Origin: Sinorhizobium sp. A49
GTDB lineage: Bacteria > Pseudomonadota > Alphaproteobacteria > Rhizobiales > Rhizobiaceae
Assembly: GCF_002002725.1 (NCBI RefSeq)
Contig: NZ_MUNW01000043.1
Span: 1-64,000 of the forward strand
Length of the DNA stretch: 64,000 nt
Reading direction: 5' to 3'
Shown: one piece after another, positions 9,793-19,252 of the stretch
Layout: each line of letters starts with the position of its first letter
Position numbering within the stretch: the stretch's first letter is position 1
Notes under the pieces: generated by a model
Database searches by the model: none
Told to the model about the DNA's origin: nothing
The model's input: only the letters and a program-made list of their open reading frames with translations
Made by a program: the position numbers and the translations under genes

Positions 9793-11997
9793 TCAGAGAA
9801 AGCTTTGGGGATCGATGTCGAGCTGGACGCTGATCGAGCCGCGCTCCTTCGGGCCGGCGGCAATCATCGCCTTGACGAAGGCCTGCATGTCACTGTTGCG
9901 GCGCCCATGCACCAGCAGCCGAAACCGGTGACGTCCGCGGATCAGCGCCAGCGGCGCTTCGGCCGGCCCCAGGATCGAAATGCCGTCGGTCCGCGGTGCG
10001 GCACTTCGAAGCCCGCGGGCATGGGTCTCGGCATCCTGGCGGGTGTCGGCAGAGACGATCAGCGACGCCAGCCGACCGAACGGCGGCAGCAGCGCCTTTT
10101 CCCGCTCGGCGATCTCGCGGTCATAGAAGGCGTCGGCGTCGCCGGAGACGATCGCCTGCATCACCGGGTGCTGCGGCTGATAGGTCTGCAACAGGCCAAG
10201 GCTCTTCAAGCCCGTTCGCCCGGCGCGCCCGGTCACCTGCGACAACAGCTGGAACGTGCGTTCCGCCGCGCGCGGATCGCCATTGGCAAGCCCGAGGTCG
10301 GCGTCGATGATGCCGACCAGCGTCATCAATGGGAAATTGTGGCCCTTGGCGACGAGCTGGGTGCCGATGACGATATCCGCCTCGCCGCGCGCAATCGCCT
10401 CCAGCTCCAGTCGCAGGCGCTTCACGCCCATCAGGTCGGAGGAGAGCACGATGGTACGGGCATCGGGAAAATGGCGCTCGACCTCTTCGGCGATGCGCTC
10501 GACCCCCGGGCCGCAGGCAACCAGATGATCGAAGGTGCCGCATTCCGGGCAAGCTTCGGGCGTCTTTTCCGCATAGCCGCAATGGTGGCACTGGATCTGG
10601 CCGCGAAACCGATGCTCGACCAGCCAGCTCGAACAATCCGGGCACTGGAAGCGATGGCCGCAGACGCGGCAAAGGGTCAGCGGCGCATAGCCACGGCGAT
10701 TGAGGAACAGCAGCGCCTGCTCGCCACGCTCGACCGCCTTGCCGATCTGGTTGATGAGCACAGGCGACAGGAAGCCGCCGCGTGCCGGCGGATGCTGGCG
10801 CATGTCGACGACACCGAGCCGCGGCAGCGCCGCATCACCGAAGCGGGTCGGCAGATGGATCGGCTTGTAGCGGCCGACCTCGCCATTGACCCGGCTTTCG
10901 ACCGATGGCGTCGCCGAAACCAGAACGACCGGAAAGCCGGCAATGCGGCCGCGCACGACGGCCATGTCGCGGGCATTGTAGAACACACGGTCCTCCTGCT
11001 TGTAGGCCGGGTCGTGCTCCTCATCGACGATGATGAGGCCCAGTTCCTCGAAGGGGAGAAACAGCGCCGAGCGTGCGCCGGCGACCACGCGCACCGTGCC
11101 CGTTGTCACCTGCCGCCAGACCTTCTCGCGTGTTCTCGGCGCGAGGTCCGAATGCCACTCGGCCGGCTTCGAGCCGAAGCGATCCTGGAAGCGCTCGAGG
11201 AAGCTCGCAGTCAGGGCGATTTCCGGCAACAGGATCAGCACCTGTTTGCCGGCCCGGAGCGTCGCGGCAATCGCCTCGAAGTAGACCTCCGTCTTGCCAG
11301 AGCCGGTGATGCCGTCGATCAGCGACACGGAAAACCCGCCCTGTTCGACCGCGGCCAGCAGATCGGCGGCTGCATCCTTCTGCGGCCCTTCGAGCCTCGG
11401 GGCAGTGAATTCGGGATCGGGGGCAGCCACCACGGGCGGCGGCGCCATGAACACGGTCTCGAACACACCCTGCTGGGCGAGACCGTCGATAACGCTCGAG
11501 GAGGCACCGGCGGCATGGGCAAGGCCAGAACGTGTCCAGGCAAAACCGTCGCCGGCAGCCGCAATGACGCGCTCGCGCGCCGTCGTCATGCGCTCCGGGC
11601 GCATGTCGGTCAGCCGCAGCGCCTCCACCATTGGTTCGGGATCGAAGGCGGCGGGCGCACGCAGTGCCATGCGCGCCACCAAGCCCGGCGGCGTTACCGT
11701 GTAGGTCGCCACCCAATCGAGGAATGTGCGCATGTCTGGCGTCAAGGGCGGGCAGTCGAAGACCTTCTCGATCGACTTCAGCTTCTTCGGATCGACGCTG
11801 CCATCGTCGTCGCCATCCCAGACGACGCCCACGACCAGACGGGGGCCGAGCGGCACCTGAACGATCGAGCCGGGCTCGACCGCCATGCCATCCGGCACCG
11901 CGTAGGAATAGGCCTTGGACGCCGGCATCGGCACCAGAACTGGCACGACGCGACGGCTTGAAACTGGCCCGAATAAATCGGTTGAATCGCGAGTCAT
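9793..11997 (-). CDS. priA: Primosomal protein N' (replication restart helicase PriA)
   Basis: A 734-residue superfamily 2 helicase. Visible are the N-terminal DNA-binding domain, Walker A GITGSGKT (229-236), the DEEH box (IIVDEEHDPAYKQED) and the zinc-binding cysteine cluster (CRVCGHRFQCPDC, CHHCGY, CPECG). It rebuilds replication forks after collapse by loading the replicative helicase. The frame stays open to 12459, but that part crosses the transaldolase gene on the other strand; ATG 11997 gives the normal family length. It is divergent from tal. Confidence 0.95.
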   Translation of the reverse strand: MTRDSTDLFGPVSSRRVVPVLVPMPASKAYSYAVPDGMAVEPGSIVQVPLGPRLVVGVVWDGDDDGSVDPKKLKSIEKVFDCPPLTPDMRTFLDWVATYTVTPPGLVARMALRAPAAFDPEPMVEALRLTDMRPERMTTARERVIAAAGDGFAWTRSGLAHAAGASSSVIDGLAQQGVFETVFMAPPPVVAAPDPEFTAPRLEGPQKDAAADLLAAVEQGGFSVSLIDGITGSGKTEVYFEAIAATLRAGKQVLILLPEIALTASFLERFQDRFGSKPAEWHSDLAPRTREKVWRQVTTGTVRVVAGARSALFLPFEELGLIIVDEEHDPAYKQEDRVFYNARDMAVVRGRIAGFPVVLVSATPSVESRVNGEVGRYKPIHLPTRFGDAALPRLGVVDMRQHPPARGGFLSPVLINQIGKAVERGEQALLFLNRRGYAPLTLCRVCGHRFQCPDCSSWLVEHRFRGQIQCHHCGYAEKTPEACPECGTFDHLVACGPGVERIAEEVERHFPDARTIVLSSDLMGVKRLRLELEAIARGEADIVIGTQLVAKGHNFPLMTLVGIIDADLGLANGDPRAAERTFQLLSQVTGRAGRTGLKSLGLLQTYQPQHPVMQAIVSGDADAFYDREIAEREKALLPPFGRLASLIVSADTRQDAETHARGLRSAAPRTDGISILGPAEAPLALIRGRHRFRLLVHGRRNSDMQAFVKAMIAAGPKERGSISVQLDIDPQSFL

Positions 11998-12175
11998 TTT
12001 GCCGTGACCTTGCCACGTGTTTCGGTTAAAGAAAACTGCGCTGCGAACCGCAGCCTTGCCGGCGCAGGGTTTCTCACGGTTCCACCAGAGTTTCAACGCG
12101 CGCGATCTCTGCCAAAGGAATTCCTCCCGGTAGATATGCGCCCGAACGGCAATCGTGCCCCAAGGGAGTGACCCC

Positions 12176-12829
12176 ATGAAATTTTTCGTTGATACCGCCG
12201 ACGTCAAGGAAATCCGCGAGCTGAACGATCTCGGCCTCCTCGACGGCGTCACCACCAACCCTTCGCTGATCCTCAAGTCGGGCCGTGACATCACCGAAGT
12301 CACCAAGGAAATCTGCGGCATCGTCGAAGGCCCGGTTTCGGCCGAAGTGACCGCGACCGAATACGCCGAGATGATGAAGGAAGCGGCCGTTCTGTCGAAG
12401 ATCGCCGACAACATCTGCATCAAGCTGCCGCTGACGCTCGACGGCCTCAAGGCCTGCAAGGCGCTGACATCCGACGGTCACCAGACCAACGTGACGCTGT
12501 GCTTCTCGGCCAACCAGGCGCTGCTGGCCGCCAAGGCCGGCGCAACCTTCGTTTCGCCCTTCGTCGGCCGCCTCGACGACATCGCCTTCGACGGCATGGA
12601 CCTGATCCGCGAAATCCGCCACATCTTCGACAACTACGGCTACGAGACCGAAATCCTCGCCGCCTCGATCCGCACCGTCAACCACGTCAAGGAAGCCGCC
12701 CTCATCGGCGCCGACGTCGTCACCGCGCCGCCGGCAACGCTGAAGGCTCTGGTCAAGCACCCGCTGACCGACAAGGGCCTCGAAACCTTCCTCGCCGACT
12801 GGGCGAAGACCGGCCAGAAGATCGCCTGA
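12176..12829 (+). CDS. tal: Transaldolase, short TalC/fructose-6-phosphate aldolase-like type
   Basis: A 217-residue class I aldolase. [20 protein letters not shown] and GVTTNPSLI are the start and N-terminal signature of the short transaldolase group, and K83 in CIKLPLT is the expected Schiff-base lysine. It transfers a dihydroxyacetone unit between sugar phosphates in the pentose phosphate pathway. The short form can be a transaldolase or a fructose-6-phosphate aldolase; these cannot be separated here. ATG 12176 lies behind GGGAG. A perfect terminator follows, so it is monocistronic. Confidence 0.9.
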   Translation: MKFFVDTADVKEIRELNDLGLLDGVTTNPSLILKSGRDITEVTKEICGIVEGPVSAEVTATEYAEMMKEAAVLSKIADNICIKLPLTLDGLKACKALTSDGHQTNVTLCFSANQALLAAKAGATFVSPFVGRLDDIAFDGMDLIREIRHIFDNYGYETEILAASIRTVNHVKEAALIGADVVTAPPATLKALVKHPLTDKGLETFLADWAKTGQKIA

Positions 12830-12852
12830 TCTTTTCGGGATGGACATTCGAG

Positions 12853-12880
12853 GGCTCCGCAGCGATGCGGAGCCTTTTTT
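12853..12880 (+). terminator. Terminator of tal, overlapping the 3' end of the convergent ATPase gene
   Basis: GGCTCCGC (12853-12860) pairs perfectly with GCGGAGCC (12867-12874), followed by six T. The T tract runs into the stop codon of the convergent AAA ATPase gene (12879-12881). Confidence 0.88.
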
Positions 12881-14015
12881 ATGCGTCATCATCGTCCATC
12901 AGGCCGGTGAGCCGCATGCCGTCGATCCAGGTGGCGCTATCCTTGCGGATCACCCGGCGCGCGCGAACGCCACAGCGTTCGCGGATGGCCTCGGCCAGCC
13001 GCTCGGAATGGGTGACGATCCAGATCTGGCTGTCGCGCGCGGCACTGGCGATCATGTCGGCGAGCGCCGGCAGCATATCCGGATGCAGGCTCGTTTCCGG
13101 CTCGTTGAGGGCGATGAAGGGCGGGCGGCGATAGGACAGCAGCGCGGCCGCCAGCGCCAGGAACCGCATCTGGCCGTCGGACAGCTCGCGTGTCGAAAAC
13201 GGCCGTTGCGGGAAGTCCGGGAAGACCAGCGAGAATTCGGCGAACTGTCCGGGATCCGGAACGTCGAGATAGGCTCCGCCGAAGGCATCGGCGATGGCGC
13301 GGTCGAGATCGACGGTGTCTTGCCGTGTGTGCCGCAACGTCGCAAACACCGCCGCCATGTTGGTGCCGTCCTCGTCGAGCATCGGCGCCGTCACAGCAAG
13401 GCACGGCAGCCGCAGCGGTGAATCGCGATCGGTGCGGAAGCCGTGAAAGAACCGCCATTGATCGACGGCCCGCCGGAAGGTGCCGATCTCGGGATAATGC
13501 CCGGCATCGCCGAGCAGCGCGATCGCCGTCTCCGATTGCAGCGCCTGCTCGGGGTAGTCTTCCATCCGCCCCCGTTCGCCGCGCACGAAGATGCCGGGAC
13601 CGGAACGCTTCATCATCGTCACCGGTCGCCGCCCGGTCTCGACGCTTAGTTCTTCTTCCTTGACCTGCGGCTCGAAGGCGAAGCCTGCTGCAGCGAGCGG
13701 CGGACGCAATCCCGCCTCGATCCGGTAGCGGAAGGTGATGGCCCGCTCCTCGTCCATCAGTTCCGTCTCGAGCCGGATACGCGCGGGCTTGTCGGGACGC
13801 CTGCGGCCGCTCCAGAGCGCCGAGGACATGCCGCCTTCCCTGGCGATCTCATGAGCAAGGCTGCCGCGCACGGCCGCCTGCACCAGCTGCAGCGCGCGGT
13901 AGAGGTTGGATTTGCCAACCCCATTCTCACCGATGAACAGGTTGACACCGGTCAGATCCATGCGGATCGACTTCAGCGAACGATAATTTTCGGCGAACAT
14001 CGAGCGAAGCAGCAT
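12879..14015 (-). CDS. AAA family ATPase, RecF/SMC-like
   Basis: A 378-residue ATPase. The opening FAENYRSLKSIRMDL with P-loop GENGVGKSN (29-37) is typical of RecF/SMC/OLD-type AAA ATPases. An ABC-like signature (ELSDGQMRFLALAAAL) and a Walker B/D-loop equivalent (PFIALNEPETSLHPDM) appear near residues 280-315, and a VTHSERLAE switch region follows. No nuclease (TOPRIM) domain is attached and no partner gene is adjacent. The role is unknown; DNA repair and defence are both possible. The coding end overlaps the tal terminator. Confidence 0.85.
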   Translation of the reverse strand: MLLRSMFAENYRSLKSIRMDLTGVNLFIGENGVGKSNLYRALQLVQAAVRGSLAHEIAREGGMSSALWSGRRRPDKPARIRLETELMDEERAITFRYRIEAGLRPPLAAAGFAFEPQVKEEELSVETGRRPVTMMKRSGPGIFVRGERGRMEDYPEQALQSETAIALLGDAGHYPEIGTFRRAVDQWRFFHGFRTDRDSPLRLPCLAVTAPMLDEDGTNMAAVFATLRHTRQDTVDLDRAIADAFGGAYLDVPDPGQFAEFSLVFPDFPQRPFSTRELSDGQMRFLALAAALLSYRRPPFIALNEPETSLHPDMLPALADMIASAARDSQIWIVTHSERLAEAIRERCGVRARRVIRKDSATWIDGMRLTGLMDDDDA

Positions 14016-14054
14016 GGGTCTGCTTTAGCCGATTCCCTCAATCACATGAAGGGA

Positions 14055-15008
14055 TCAGCAGGCAACGGCAGTACGCACCACCGGCCGAAATTCCGCATCA
14101 GCGTCGCGCGCCAGCTCGAACACAGTGTGCCGTTCCAGGGCCTTCGTCACGTCGGCGGCGTCACCGTCCAGAGCGTCCGGCGAAATGAGATTGCCGATGC
14201 GGAAATCGAAGAGATCGCCCTTCTTGTTCAGCAACTCGTGGAACACCGTCATGTCGCGGAGTTCCGTCGACCATTTGGCAAACCAATAGAACAGGCCGGA
14301 GTTGCGTGCGCTCATGTGCACAGGCAGGATCGGCAGGCCGTACTTGCGTGCGAAGCCCACAGCGGATGTCTTCCATGGCCGCTCGTTGAGGCGGCCGTTG
14401 GCCCAGTAGGCGATGCGGCCGGAGGGAAACAGCACCGTCGCCTTGCCTTCGCCGATCGCCCGATTGGTCACCTGCAGCGTTTCGCGGGCTTTCAGCTTGC
14501 TCTTGTGCTCCTCGCGCCATTCGACCGGAATGACCATCTCGACGAAACGCGGGTTGACGCGGACGGCATCGCGGTTGGCAAAGAACATCATGTCCGGCCG
14601 CCGCGTTTTCAGGAGATCGAAAACGGCGATGCCGTCGGCGATCCCGGTCGGGTGGTTGCTGACCAGCAGGAAACCGCCCTTGGCCGGAATGCGCTCGGCC
14701 CGGTCGACGCGCACCTCGAGCGACAGGAGCGAACTCAGATGCTGGAAGGCCTGAAAGCCCGGTACATTGGCCACGGCATCAGCGAATTCCAGTGCCTTTC
14801 GGTAATTCAGAAGCGTGTAGAGAAAGGGCCGGATAACGGGCCACATCGGGCTCCTGACGATCCGCTGGCCACGCTCGGCAATGAGGGTATCGACGATGTG
14901 GCCGGGCTGCCCTTGGGAAACCAGGGCGATCACTTCAGCATAATGCGCGAATCCGTTCACCGAATCCCGTCCCGCCATGGCCTCACCCGATTCTTTGCGG
15001 CTGAACAT
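14055..15008 (-). CDS. PlsC-type acyltransferase
   Basis: A 317-residue protein with the glycerolipid acyltransferase motif NHPTGIAD (the NHx4D box) near residue 125 and the FPSGR motif about 80 residues later. Such enzymes transfer acyl chains to lysophosphatidate or related lipids at the inner membrane. The rhizobial context (lyso-ornithine lipid or haemolysin-like acyltransferases) makes the exact substrate uncertain. ATG 15008 is chosen; the frame continues to 15113 but that stretch overlaps the promoter region of divergent xerC. No strong ribosome site is visible. Confidence 0.8.
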   Translation of the reverse strand: MFSRKESGEAMAGRDSVNGFAHYAEVIALVSQGQPGHIVDTLIAERGQRIVRSPMWPVIRPFLYTLLNYRKALEFADAVANVPGFQAFQHLSSLLSLEVRVDRAERIPAKGGFLLVSNHPTGIADGIAVFDLLKTRRPDMMFFANRDAVRVNPRFVEMVIPVEWREEHKSKLKARETLQVTNRAIGEGKATVLFPSGRIAYWANGRLNERPWKTSAVGFARKYGLPILPVHMSARNSGLFYWFAKWSTELRDMTVFHELLNKKGDLFDFRIGNLISPDALDGDAADVTKALERHTVFELARDADAEFRPVVRTAVAC

Positions 15009-15112
15009 CGCAATTCTATATGATCGAAGGATGACAAAATCCAAGGGTACGTTAGCAAAAACATAAGAGGCGTCAGGGCATTGTCGGCGACCCACCATCA
15101 TGGAAAGCGACA

Positions 15113-16048
15113 ATGAACGAGCTCATCGTCATCGGCCATCCAGACCTGCTTTCAGAGCGCCAGCGATGGCTGCAAGGGCTCCTGCAGGAGCGTCGCCTGT
15201 CCGAAAATACTGTCGAGGCCTATGAGCGTGACACGCGGCAATTCCTGACATTCCTCACCGGCCATCTCGCCGGCCCGCCTCGCCTTTCAGACATCAGCAC
15301 ACTGCGGCCCGCCGACCTTCGCGGTTTTCTCGCCCAGCGCCGCAAGGGCGGTGCAGGTGCACGTACGCTCGGCCGGGGCCTTGCCGGCCTGCGCTCGTTC
15401 CTGCGCTATCTCGAACGCAGCGGTCTTGCCAATGCCGCCGGTGCCGCCGCCGTGCGCTCGCCGAAGCAGCCGAAATCGCTGCCGAAGCCTTTGACGGACC
15501 GTGAGGCGCTCAACGTCGTCACCACGGAGGCGCAGCTTGCCGAGGAGCCGTGGGTGGCCGCGCGCAACGCGGCCGTGCTGACGTTGCTCTACGGCTGCGG
15601 CTTGCGCATTTCCGAGGCGCTCGACCTGACGCCGGGTGATTTTGCCGGCACGCCAACGTCGCTGCGCATCACCGGCAAGGGCGGCAAGACCCGTATCGTG
15701 CCGTTGATGACTGTCGCGCGCGATGCGGTTGCGACCTATCTCAAGCTCTGCCCCTACCACGCCGGCGCCGACGAGCCGATGTTCCGCGGCACCCGCGGGG
15801 CAAAGCTTCAACCGGCGATCATCCAGCGCGAGATGCAGAAGCTGCGCGGCGCACTCGGCCTGCCCGATACCGCCACGCCGCATGCACTGCGTCACTCCTT
15901 CGCCACGCATCTGCTTGCCGGCGGCGGTGACCTCCGAACCATCCAGGAACTGCTCGGCCATGCCAGCCTGTCGACGACCCAGGTCTATACCGGTGTCGAT
16001 TCGACCCGGCTCCTGGAGATTTACGACCGAGCGCATCCGCGTGCCTGA
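15113..16048 (+). CDS. xerC: Tyrosine recombinase XerC
   Basis: A 311-residue site-specific recombinase. The N-terminal SAM-like core-binding domain (about 15-105) is followed by the catalytic domain with R165, a lysine in GKGGK (189-192), H257, R260, H283 and nucleophile Y292. With XerD it resolves chromosome dimers at dif. The length and the lack of any neighbouring integration module favour housekeeping XerC over a phage integrase. GGAAAG precedes the start. It is divergent from the acyltransferase gene. Confidence 0.9.
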   Translation: MNELIVIGHPDLLSERQRWLQGLLQERRLSENTVEAYERDTRQFLTFLTGHLAGPPRLSDISTLRPADLRGFLAQRRKGGAGARTLGRGLAGLRSFLRYLERSGLANAAGAAAVRSPKQPKSLPKPLTDREALNVVTTEAQLAEEPWVAARNAAVLTLLYGCGLRISEALDLTPGDFAGTPTSLRITGKGGKTRIVPLMTVARDAVATYLKLCPYHAGADEPMFRGTRGAKLQPAIIQREMQKLRGALGLPDTATPHALRHSFATHLLAGGGDLRTIQELLGHASLSTTQVYTGVDSTRLLEIYDRAHPRA

Positions 16049-16162
16049 ATTTGGCCCGCGCCTGAATTTGGGCGGAGAGCCTCATTAACCATATTCGTTA
16101 AGGAAGCCGTGACCGACGAAGCGTAGGGTCCGCAGAACTCGGCAGAACATTAGGAAGTGATC

Positions 16163-17242
16163 ATGTATTCGATCGCCAAGCCCGTCCGTCACCTCGCGGC
16201 CAGGGCCGCCGATATGGCCCTCTGGCTGATCGCGCTCATCCATCTGCTGCTCGCGGCAAGCCTGATTGCGGCTGTGGTTTCGGTCTCGGATGCAGCAGCG
16301 GCAACGGACACCGTCTGTGGCGGCACGAACCTCATTGCCGGCTTAGAGAAAAGCGATCCCGCGAAACTCGCCAGGCTGAAGGCGGAAGCGGACGCCATCC
16401 CCAACGGCCGAGGCATTTTCTGGAAGATCGAGAAGGACGGCATCGCGCCCTCCTGGCTGCTCGGCACCATGCATGTGACGGATCCGCGCGTGCTCGCCAT
16501 GCCCGAAGGCGCTTCAGAAGCCTTCGCCAAGGCGTCGACCGTCATCGTGGAATCCGACGAGATCATCGACGAGCAGAAGTCGGCCGCCGCCATCCTGATG
16601 CGGCCCGACCTGACGATGTTTGCCGGCAACAAGACCATCAATGATTTCCTCGATGCCGACGACCGTGAACGGCTTGAACAGGGCCTCAAGGCGCGCGGCA
16701 TCCCGCTGACTCTGGTCGCGAAGATGAAGCCGTGGATGATTGCGAGCTTCGTGGCGCTGCCGGCCTGCGAGATGACACGCAAGGCCGCCGGCGCATCCTT
16801 CCTCGACAAGAAGCTTGCCGAAGACGCCGTCAGCCAGGGCAAGACACTGAAGGGACTTGAGACCCTCATCGAGCAATTGTCCGCGATGGATTCGCTGCCG
16901 ACGGAACTACACCTGCGCGCCCTGATCGAGACGCTCGCGCTGGGCAAGACCATCGACGACGTGCTCGCCACCACCACCGATCTCTATCTCTCCGGCGACA
17001 CCGGCATGATCATGCCGATGATGAAGGCCGTTTCAGAGGATGTGGCCAGTGAGGACGCCAGCTACGCCGACTTCGAGCAGCGCATCATCATCGACCGCAA
17101 CAAGACGATGGCAACGCGCGCCGAACCGATCCTTGCCAACGGCAACGCCTTCATGGCGGTCGGTGCCCTGCACCTTGCCGGCGATGAAGGCTTGGTCGGA
17201 CTGCTCAAGCGCCAGGGCTTCTCCGTCACCCGCGCCAACTGA
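16163..17242 (+). CDS. TraB/GumN family protein with N-terminal membrane anchor or signal
   Basis: A 359-residue protein. A hydrophobic stretch (about residues 18-42, ending near AAAA) is a signal peptide or anchor. The body has the TraB/GumN marks: SWLLGTMHVTDPRV near residue 100 and the C-terminal GALHLAGDEGLVGLLKRQG. The family is thought to be a metal-dependent hydrolase related to erythromycin esterase and TIKI proteases; its bacterial substrate is unknown. ATG 16163 is chosen because AGGAAG lies five bases upstream; GTG 16157 is the alternative. Confidence 0.85.
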   Translation: MYSIAKPVRHLAARAADMALWLIALIHLLLAASLIAAVVSVSDAAAATDTVCGGTNLIAGLEKSDPAKLARLKAEADAIPNGRGIFWKIEKDGIAPSWLLGTMHVTDPRVLAMPEGASEAFAKASTVIVESDEIIDEQKSAAAILMRPDLTMFAGNKTINDFLDADDRERLEQGLKARGIPLTLVAKMKPWMIASFVALPACEMTRKAAGASFLDKKLAEDAVSQGKTLKGLETLIEQLSAMDSLPTELHLRALIETLALGKTIDDVLATTTDLYLSGDTGMIMPMMKAVSEDVASEDASYADFEQRIIIDRNKTMATRAEPILANGNAFMAVGALHLAGDEGLVGLLKRQGFSVTRAN

Positions 17243-17288
17243 GGCCCTTGGCCGGAAAAACATACCGGTCCGTTGGCATCTGCCATTC

Positions 17289-18527
17289 TCAGGCGCGTGC
17301 GCTTGCGCGAGAATCCGCCGCGACGTCTGCCTCCACGGCATGAGCGGCGTCGATCCTTGACAGACGGCGATAGCCGGCAAGTGCTGCGACAAGGATCAGG
17401 GCACCCGCTGCAACCGCGATGAGAAAGCCGGCCTGCACGCCGAAGCGCGCGACCACGGCGCCAGCCGTAGCCGCGCCTGCGGCAACCCCGATCCCGAGAC
17501 CGGTCGTCAACCATGTCAGTCCCTCGGTGAGTTTGGCCGGCGGCACGACGATCTCGCCCATGCTCAGGGCGACGATCATCGTCGGCGCGAAAAACACACC
17601 CGACAGGAACATCATGGCGGCAAGGCTGGTGACGCCGCCGACCAGCAACAGCGGCAAGGTGCTGGCGGCCGTCATCCCCGCCCCGATCAGGAACAGTTTG
17701 GGCAACGGCAAACCGATCCTGACGGCGCCGAAGGTCAGGCCGGCGATGCACGAGCCGAGCGCGTAGAGCGAAAGAACCACGCTTGCGGCCGCCGGCTGAC
17801 CCTCCGCCTCGGCAAAGGCGACGCTGACGACGTCGATCGTGCCGACGATCACGCCCATGCCGGCAAGCGCCAGGATCAGGACGTGCAAGGCCGGATAGCG
17901 CAGCGCCGAACCCGAAACGATGGTTTCAGGCGGTCGCACCGGCGGCTCGGTGCTCTTCTGCAGCACGAAAGCGGTAACGCCGATAGCCAGAAAGACCGCG
18001 GCAGCCAAAGGACCCGCCTCGGGAAACAACCCGACGCTGAGGCCCACCGAAATGGGCGGGCCGACGATAAAGCAGACTTCATCGAACACCGATTCCAGCG
18101 AGAATGCGGTCTTCAGTTCCGGACGACCGCGGTAGATCTCGCTCCACCGCGCCCTGGTCATGGCCGACATGCTGGGCGCGGAACCGGCGATGAGAGCAAA
18201 TCCGAAAAGTGTCCAGTCCGGCGCTTTCCAATGGGTTGCGATCAGCAGACCCGTGGTCCCAAGGATGCTGAGCGCCGCGGCAATCGGCAGGACGCGACGC
18301 TGGCCGAAACGATCGACGAGCCGCGACACCTGCGGCGCCACCAGCGCCAAGGCAAGCGTAAAGACCGCCGCCACACCGCCGGCGAGGCCGTAGGAGCCGT
18401 GCGATTGGGCCAGCATGGTGATGATGCCGATCGCCATCATCGACAGCGGCAGACGCGAAACCAGGCCCGCCAGCGTGAAGCCAATCGTGCCGGGAACGGC
18501 GAAAATCTGACCGTAAGGGTTTGCCAT
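17289..18527 (-). CDS. MFS transporter
   Basis: A 412-residue protein with about twelve membrane segments. A cytoplasmic loop with DRFGQRRV between segments 2 and 3 matches the MFS motif A. The substrate is unknown. It is divergent from the TetR gene with operator-like palindromes between them, a common drug or toxic-compound efflux arrangement, so export is inferred. ATG 18527 follows CTCCGGAG; the frame is open further upstream across the operator region, which is unlikely to be coding. Confidence 0.87.
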   Translation of the reverse strand: MANPYGQIFAVPGTIGFTLAGLVSRLPLSMMAIGIITMLAQSHGSYGLAGGVAAVFTLALALVAPQVSRLVDRFGQRRVLPIAAALSILGTTGLLIATHWKAPDWTLFGFALIAGSAPSMSAMTRARWSEIYRGRPELKTAFSLESVFDEVCFIVGPPISVGLSVGLFPEAGPLAAAVFLAIGVTAFVLQKSTEPPVRPPETIVSGSALRYPALHVLILALAGMGVIVGTIDVVSVAFAEAEGQPAAASVVLSLYALGSCIAGLTFGAVRIGLPLPKLFLIGAGMTAASTLPLLLVGGVTSLAAMMFLSGVFFAPTMIVALSMGEIVVPPAKLTEGLTWLTTGLGIGVAAGAATAGAVVARFGVQAGFLIAVAAGALILVAALAGYRRLSRIDAAHAVEADVAADSRASARA

Positions 18528-18567
18528 GAAGACTCCGGAGATGCACCCGGTGGGCGCCAGTATTGAC

Positions 18568-18632
18568 ATACGCAATGTACGCGAGACATATTCACATACG
18601 CCTCGCATGTCAATTAACATACGAGGCGTATG
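18568..18632. promoter_or_regulatory. Operator region between the MFS and TetR genes
   Basis: CATACGAGGCGTATG (18618-18632) is a perfect 6-3-6 palindrome, and CATACGCCTCGCATG (18595-18609) is a near copy. Together, CATACGCCTCG (18595-18605) and CGAGGCGTATG (18622-18632) form an 11-bp inverted repeat. A third ACATACG occurs at 18567-18573. Spacing and symmetry fit binding of two TetR dimers that would control both divergent genes. Confidence 0.7.
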
Positions 18633-18649
18633 CAACTTTGAGGTCAACA

Positions 18650-19246
18650 ATGGCACGACGGGCGCGCAGTGACATGATCGAGGAAACGCGGGGCAAGCTG
18701 GTTCTCGCCGCGCGCGAAGCCTTTGGTCGCCTGGGCTACGCCGATACCTCGATGGACGACTTGACGGCTGCGGCCGGCCTGACCCGCGGTGCGCTCTACC
18801 ATCATTTCGGCGACAAGAAAGGCCTGCTGCGCGCGGTGGTTTCGGCCATGGATGCCGAGATGGATGAAAGGCTCAACGCCGCATCCGCGACACCGGACCT
18901 TTGGGGCGGATTCGTCGGGCGATGCCGGCTCTTTCTGGAGACGGCACTCGAACCGGACATTCAAAGGATTGTCCTGAAGGACGCCCCGACATTTCTCGGG
19001 GCCGACTATCTGGAGACGAGCAGACGCGCGTGCCACACCTCGTTGACCGGAAGGCTTTCGATGATGATGGCAACTGGCGTGGTCCGCCAGGGGGATGCCG
19101 AGACGCTCGCGCACATGATCAACGGCGCGCTTGTGGACGCGGCGTTGTGGGTCGCCGAAGCGGACGACCCCGCCGCGCGCCTTGCCAATGCCATCACTAA
19201 TCTCGACCTGTTGTTGTCGGGGCTGAAGACACCGCATCGAAATTGA
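18650..19246 (+). CDS. TetR/AcrR-family regulator
   Basis: A 198-residue protein. The N-terminal helix-turn-helix (about residues 10-57) has the textbook TetR form: AREAFGRLGYADTSMDDLTAAAGLTRGALYHHFGDKKGL. The C-terminal part (about 75-198) is the ligand-binding helical domain. It most likely represses itself and the divergent MFS gene through the palindromes at 18595-18632. ATG 18650 is preceded by a weak AGG; the open frame to 18563 would run through the operators. Confidence 0.92.
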   Translation: MARRARSDMIEETRGKLVLAAREAFGRLGYADTSMDDLTAAAGLTRGALYHHFGDKKGLLRAVVSAMDAEMDERLNAASATPDLWGGFVGRCRLFLETALEPDIQRIVLKDAPTFLGADYLETSRRACHTSLTGRLSMMMATGVVRQGDAETLAHMINGALVDAALWVAEADDPAARLANAITNLDLLLSGLKTPHRN

Positions 19247-19252
19247 AGCCGC

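Noticed and set aside
15113-16048. XerC-like recombinase as a mobile-element integrase
   Set aside because: Typical housekeeping length and sequence, with no attachment site or cargo genes next to it.
16078-16101. TTAACCATATTCGTTAA near the TraB/GumN gene as a CtrA site
   Set aside because: The spacing between TTAA halves is nine bases, not seven.
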